NCBI RefSeq assembly: GCF_001659605.2
Contig: NC_035165.2
Coordinates: 14,432,419-14,496,418 of the forward strand
Length of the DNA stretch: 64,000 nucleotides
Direction: 5' to 3'
Source of the DNA: Manihot esculenta
Lineage: Eukaryota > Streptophyta > Magnoliopsida > Malpighiales > Euphorbiaceae
Under the pieces are notes generated by a model. It did not search any database. It was not told the origin of the DNA and was given only the letters and a program-made list of their open reading frames with translations. Shown here piece after piece: positions 59,127 through 64,000 of the stretch; position 1 is the first letter of the stretch, and the number at the start of each line of letters is the position of its first letter. Made by a program: the position numbers and the translations under genes.

Positions 59127-61441
59127 TGTAATACCCGGCTAGACTCCGGTATCGGAATTTCTACCGTCCGGTGGAATCTCGGATGTCGAAAATCTCTAGA
59201 AGGGTAAAACCATGTTTTCATAAAATGTTTTAATGTATTTTATGATTTTAAGTAAGAAAGAAATTGAGTTTTGAATGAAAAAGACCAAGGAGGCATTTTC
59301 AGGTTCGGCCGCCGAACATTGGAGAGTTTAGGGGGGCAAGTTAGACTTCCGAAAGTTTCAAAGATTCGGCCGCCGAACCTCATGTTCGGCCGCCGAACTT
59401 GCATGAGTTTTGGAGGCACTTTAGGCTGCTGAAAGGTGGTCTGACAACCCCTATAAAAGGGCTCCATGGCTGAAACGGGCGAGTTTTCTCCCCATTTTCG
59501 GCCACGATGAGTCCCTGCTCTCCCATGGTTCATTTTTTATGTTTTTCCTCCGATCTTTAGAGTTTTAATGAGTTTTATCTTGATTTGAAGATATTTGAGC
59601 AAAAGAGCAAGTTTTGGAGCTTGGAGACCAAAGAGTTCAGATCTCCCCCATCTCCAAGTTAGGATCGTTTCTCCTCTAGATCTTCAAGAGGTAAGCTTCG
59701 ATCCTGCCATTCTAGTATGTTTTAAATAAGTTTTATGAGTTTTGTGGGGTAGAAAATGCATGTTTAGGTTATTGTTGGTTTTATGGGTTTATATTGAGTT
59801 TTTGAGCAATGTGTGTATATTTGTATGTTTGATGTGTTGTAGTTGGGGTTTAAGATAGTTTGAAGCCCCTAGGAGCTTATGTATGAATGTATGTATGTTG
59901 TGGAAGTGTTTATGCATGTTTTGTTTGAGTTGTGAAGTTTGGGAGGCATTTGTGCATGTTGGAGGCTGAGTTTCTGCCCTTTGGGAAGAACTCAGGTTCG
60001 GCAGCCGAAGGGACTTTCGGCCGCCGAACCTGCCTGTGGAGGCCAACTTTTGGCTGCCGAACCCTGCCCCCGAAAGTGGACTTTCGGCTCTGGAAGGGAG
60101 TTTCGGCCGCCGAAGGTGCCGCCGAACATGCATGAGTTTCGTCTCTGGAGGGAACCTTTGGCCGCCGAAAGTGCCGCCGAAGGTGCATGACTTTCGGCTC
60201 TGGAGGGACTTTCGGCCGCCGAACCTGCCGCCGAAAGTGCCCTATTCAGCCTTCCTTTGCATGATTTATGTGATTGTTTTAAGGTGTTTTAGGGGGTTTT
60301 TGGGGAGTATTTTAGAGTCATGTTCATGGATGTTTGGTCCCTCATTTGAGTCCACCTGTGTAGGTTCGGACCCGAGGAACCGAGGACCCCAACAGTGAGA
60401 CAGCTGCTTCAGTGTTTTGTCAGAGCTAACCTGAGGTGAGTAGAATAAACACTTATGTTTTAAAGCAAATAAATATAGATTTGAGCATGTTCATGCATCA
60501 CGAATGCCATGTGATATTCTAGGTTGTTGCATTAGAATTCACGAATATGTTGCATTGCATAATTTGATGATGATGTGGATGGTTGTTGGATGATCCTTAG
60601 TTCTCAATATGATACGATGTAATATGATACGGTATGGTATGGTATGGAAGTCCAGTTGACCCATTCTACGTCCCGGCACTATGTAAGAGGAAGACCAGTT
60701 GACCCATTCTATGTCCCGGCACGTTGGAATGTTATGATATGTTATGTTTAAGAGAAAGTCCAGTTGACCCATTCTACGTCCCGGCACCTTGGAATGTAGA
60801 GGACTATTGGTGACAATACCATCCTTGATGTGATTGGTTTGTGATGTGTTGCATTTCATGAAAGCATGAAATTTAAAGTGAATGTTTATTTATTCTGCTC
60901 ACTGGGCTTTATAGCTCACCCCTCTCCCTTAACCCCTAGATTTGCAGGTACAGGGTAGACCAGGAGGTCAGCAGGAGTAGAGTCATGTTTTATGTAATAG
61001 CTAGATGTGGACATGAATATGATGTAATATAAAAGTATAGTATAGAAATGTAACGTATTGATGCTTATGGAAGTTTAGAGTTGTGCTTGACCATAGTAAT
61101 ATGTTAATCCCTTTCTAGTACATGATCTCAAATGTTTAATGATGATTATTGTAAACCAAGCTTAATGTATGTTATGTTACCCCATTGGAGTATTTGATGA
61201 GGACTCCAGTGCGAGGTTTTATGTTATGGTTTGTGCATGCACAGGTTAAGCTTAATGAATGAAAGAATGAATGAATGAATGAATGATTAAATGAGAAAGT
61301 TTTAAATTTTTATGTAATTGTTGATCATGTATGGGATTAAACAGGTATACAGGATAAATGTTTGGCTTGCTACGGGTCCCGGCGGCCTTAAGCCGATCTG
61401 GATCCTAGCGCCGGTAGCGGTCCGATTTTCGGGTCGTTACA
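59127..61441 (+). repeat. 5' LTR of the third Tekay element
   Basis: 2315 bp from TGTAATACCC to GTCGTTACA. It contains a cluster of TTCGGCCGCCGAA-type palindromes (about 59300-59400 and 59995-60235), three copies of a CCAGTTGACCCATTCTA motif (about 60650-60790) and a GAAT tetranucleotide run (about 61258-61286). Confidence 0.9.
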
Positions 61442-61457
61442 GATTGGTATCAGAGCC
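61442..61457 (+). promoter_or_regulatory. Primer-binding site (initiator tRNA-Met type)
   Basis: GATTGGTATCAGAGCC begins immediately after the LTR end, the standard plant Met-initiator site. Confidence 0.9.
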
Positions 61458-61680
61458 TTAGGTTCATATGGTCGGACCTAGAGTGTTGGGCTCATAGATG
61501 TTCCAGAAGGTCAAGCACAATAGAAAAATCATGTCCACTAGGATAGGATGTAGAGTCCTGTCTTGATTGATGATGTGAAATGCCATGATATGCTATGTAT
61601 GTGATGCGGGTTCATGTGTTTGTACATGAACCATTTGATTCTAATGTTTATGTGATGTGTGCTGTTTTTCAGTAAACAGG

Positions 61681-62829
61681 ATGAGAGGAACTCGTCGATT
61701 TGCACGATTGATTGGAGTACCACCGGAGGATGAGGGCATGAGTGCCCGTCCCCCTGCATTGCCAAGGGCAATGTCTAGCAGGTCTAGCAGGGAAAGAGCA
61801 GTGAGAGACCCTAGAAGGTCTTTGGATATGAACAGAAGCAGATCAGTAAGGGGAACAGTTCAAGGAGGAATGTCAGAGGATATGGGGGATGATATGGATG
61901 TGGATCAGAGGAGGGATGGCAGTCTTGGAGTGAGTATGTCGGAGGAGGGTATGGGAGAGTCCCAAGAAGGCACTCAGGCCTCGGGATTTGTTCAGCCACC
62001 CCAGTACCCACCCTTTTCTCAAAATCCCGGGTATTCGATAGGAGGTATGTCGGATTACCCCAGCTTTAGCCCTTACCACTCCCACACGCCATACCCACCT
62101 TTCTACCCACAGTACCCTATGTACCCACCCCCATCTTTCTACCCAGGTACAGCAAACCCTACCCCAGGGGATGCTGCACCTCCTCCACCACCAGCAGCAC
62201 CTACTGTCCCAGAAACCCAAATGCCTAAACCTAGCTCATCTGGAGGGAGCAAGGTCAAGATGACCGACTACATGAAGCTGGGTGCTCCCCAGTTTGAAAC
62301 CGGTGATGACCCGTTTGTGTATCTTGAGAGGGTCAGAACGATTACAGATGAGATAGGAGCTGATGATAGTAGAGCCATTCAGATGGCTAGGTTCACACTA
62401 AAATGCAAGAAGGCCCGAGAGTGGTTTAAAAACTATGTGAACCCGAGGTTGGACAGCCTATCATAGGAGGAGTTTGCAAATGAGTTTGCAGGATGGGCTT
62501 TCCCTGACAGTTCAAGGGAGTTGAAGATGATTGAATTTGAGCAGTTGAGGCAGTCAGATGAGATGAGTGTGGATGAGTATACAGACAGATTCTTGGAGCT
62601 GTTGCCATTTGCTAGGCAAAATCTTGACACGGATCAGAAGAAGTCTAGGAGGTATATCATGAGGCTTCATTCCGGGTATTCCTCCTTGATCCAGTCAGCC
62701 GAGAGGGAGAGTTTCCATGCCATAGTGGATATGGCTCAGAGGATGGAGGCTAGTGCAATCATCGAAGGGAAAGTCAAGCAGTCAGTGGCACAGCCTTCTG
62801 GTTTCAAGACCCCGGTGGGGGAAAGTTAG
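61681..62829 (+). pseudogene. gag of the third Tekay element
   Basis: ATG 61681 (MRGTRRFARLIGVPPEDEG). A Pro/Tyr-rich segment lies at about 61990-62200, then the gag core (KMTDYMKLGAPQFETGDD; FTLKCKKAREWFKNYV). A TAG at 62464-62466 lies where the inner element has Trp (TGG). The frame continues (MSVDEYTDRFLELLPF) to a TAG at 62827-62829, near which the frame shifts relative to the zinc knuckle part. Confidence 0.9.
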
Positions 62830-62840
62830 ACCCTTCCTCT

Positions 62841-63722
62841 TTGAGTTCAGGCAGTAAGAGGTGGGTCAACACCACCAGGAAGCCAAAGAAGAACAAGTTC
62901 TGGAGCAAGATCAAGTCAGGTCTAGGATTGGGAAGTGGCTCGAGCTCAGGTGCAAATAATGCAGTATATAGGAAGTGTGGGAAGCCGCACAAGGGTGTAT
63001 GTCTGGTTGGGACGACAGCCTGCTTTAGATGTGGGCAGGAGAGACACATGGCTCGGGAGGGTCCTAGAGCAGCTTTTATGGCACAGTCTCAGCAGATAGC
63101 CTCTGGTAGTGTGGCTCAACCAGTAGCTCCAGCCGCGACTCAGGCCAGTGGCAGAGGCAGAGGGAGAGGGGCAGCCTCTTCTTCAGCGGGTTTTAGAGGT
63201 GAAGGTCCATCAGCTCCAGCACGGATCTTCACCATGACACAGCACGAGGCAAATGCATCGAACACCGTGGTGGCAGGTAATCTCATCATTGGTTGCTCGG
63301 ATGTTTATGCCTTAATGGACCCCGGTGCATCTCATTCTTTCATTGCTCCGAGGGCCGTCGAGAGATTGGGTTTGATGGTCTCTGGGTTAGAGTGTCCTCT
63401 ATGGGTCAGTGGACCCAAGTGTGACCCGTCAGTGGCAGAGTCAGTCTGCCAGTGTAGTCCAGTTTTTGTTGAGGGGAGATGCCTTTCTGCCGACCTTGTG
63501 GTTCTAGATTTGACAGATTTTGACGTCATTCTAGGGATGGATTGGCTATCTACCCATGGTGCTACCTTGGACTGCAGAGACAAGGTAGTTAAGTTTAGAT
63601 GTCGAGATGGGTCAGAGGTTGTCTTCAGAGGAGACAGGGGGAGTACACCTAGAGGTTTGATATCAGCTCTTCAGGCTCGTAGGCTACTCAGGAGGGGTTG
63701 TCAGGGTTTTCTAGCTCATTGA
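62841..63722 (+). pseudogene. Zinc knuckle and protease of the third Tekay element
   Basis: Knuckle CFRCGQERHMAREG (about 63021-63062), in which the last Cys of CX2CX4HX4C has become Gly. A Gly/Arg-rich linker leads to protease motifs [11 protein letters not shown] (about 63310-63342) and [12 protein letters not shown] (about 63528). A one-base loss at about 63719 (CAT-GTG to CAT-TG) creates the TGA at 63720-63722. Confidence 0.9.
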
Positions 63723-64000
63723 GGGAGCTGGATAGTCATGTCAGAGAGCCCGCCTCAGTGCCCGTGGTCAGTGAGTTCTTAGACGTTTTTCCAGGCGAGC
63801 TGCCAGGTTTATCACCTGCTAGGGAAATAGAGTTCGAAATTGAATTGATGCCTGGAACCAGACCGATCTCTATCCCTCCCTACAGGATGGCACCAGCAGA
63901 ATTGAAAGAGCTTAAGGAGCAGTTGCAAGAGTTGGTAGATGGAGGCTTCATCCGACTGAGTACCTCACCTTGGGGTGCTCCAGTGTTGTTTGTGAAAAAG
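63723..64000 (+). pseudogene. Reverse transcriptase N-terminus, third Tekay element (runs off the window)
   Basis: In the next frame the sequence continues with [19 protein letters not shown] and [17 protein letters not shown] to [13 protein letters not shown] at the window end, matching the RT N-terminus of the inner element at 37860-38000. The catalytic part lies outside the window. Confidence 0.88.

Larger units (their letters stand above)
59127..64000 (+). mobile_element. Third Tekay-type gypsy element (5' part, runs off the window)
   Basis: 5' LTR 59127-61441, a Met-type primer-binding site, then gag, protease and the N-terminus of reverse transcriptase to the window end. It is on the plus strand and is related to the minus-strand elements at 32119-46343. 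The 5 bp before it are GAGCT (59122-59126), so the other copy should follow the 3' LTR outside this window. Gag-pol is already broken by one stop and two frameshifts. Confidence 0.92.

Overview
This window is nuclear DNA from a plant, almost certainly a eudicot. Two intron-bearing host genes have plant-type exon structure, introns are AT-rich with GT...AG ends, and most of the rest is AT-rich spacer plus Ty3/gypsy retrotransposons of the plant Tat and Tekay (chromovirus) lineages, a plant L1-type LINE and small non-autonomous DNA transposons. A euphorb-like genome (Malpighiales) is only an impression; I cannot prove the species.

Layout. 1-2577: AT-rich spacer. 2581-17423: a ~273 bp Tourist-like MITE (TAA target duplication) split by a 14.6 kb Tat-lineage element (2642-17206, 491 bp LTRs, TSD CCTAG). 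That element has broken gag-pol with two RNase H regions, a 107 bp minisatellite, and a three-exon gene on the opposite strand. A 1751 bp TG...CA insertion, probably a solo LTR, sits in its protease (TSD CCAGG). 17614-20918 (minus): a complete nine-exon gene for a peptidase M50B-like membrane protein (234 aa). 20996-24326: spacer with one hAT-type MITE. 24327-30483: an old Tat-like derivative that has lost most of pol, flanked by 178 bp direct repeats. 30898-31833 and 47830-48720: two copies, in opposite orientation, of an AT-rich fold-back element.

32119-46343 is one insertion (outer TSD ATTAG) of a Tekay element on the minus strand, reduced to a full LTR at one end and a 789 bp tandem array at the other. 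Each array unit joins the LTR start to the integrase C-terminus/chromodomain and polypurine tract. A younger Tekay element (33749-42663, TSD CTCAG) sits inside its 3' LTR.

49132-52960 (minus): a complete five-exon receptor-like cytoplasmic kinase gene (391 aa) of the cysteine-rich-RLK kinase type, without an ectodomain. 55688-56649: two neighbouring hAT MITEs. 57294-59126: a decayed L1-type LINE cut in early ORF2 by a third Tekay element (59127 to the window end, plus strand).

Only the M50B-like gene and the kinase look like functional host genes. All retroelement reading frames carry stops, frameshifts or deletions. The nesting gives a relative history: MITE before Tat element before solo LTR; outer Tekay before inner Tekay; LINE before third Tekay.
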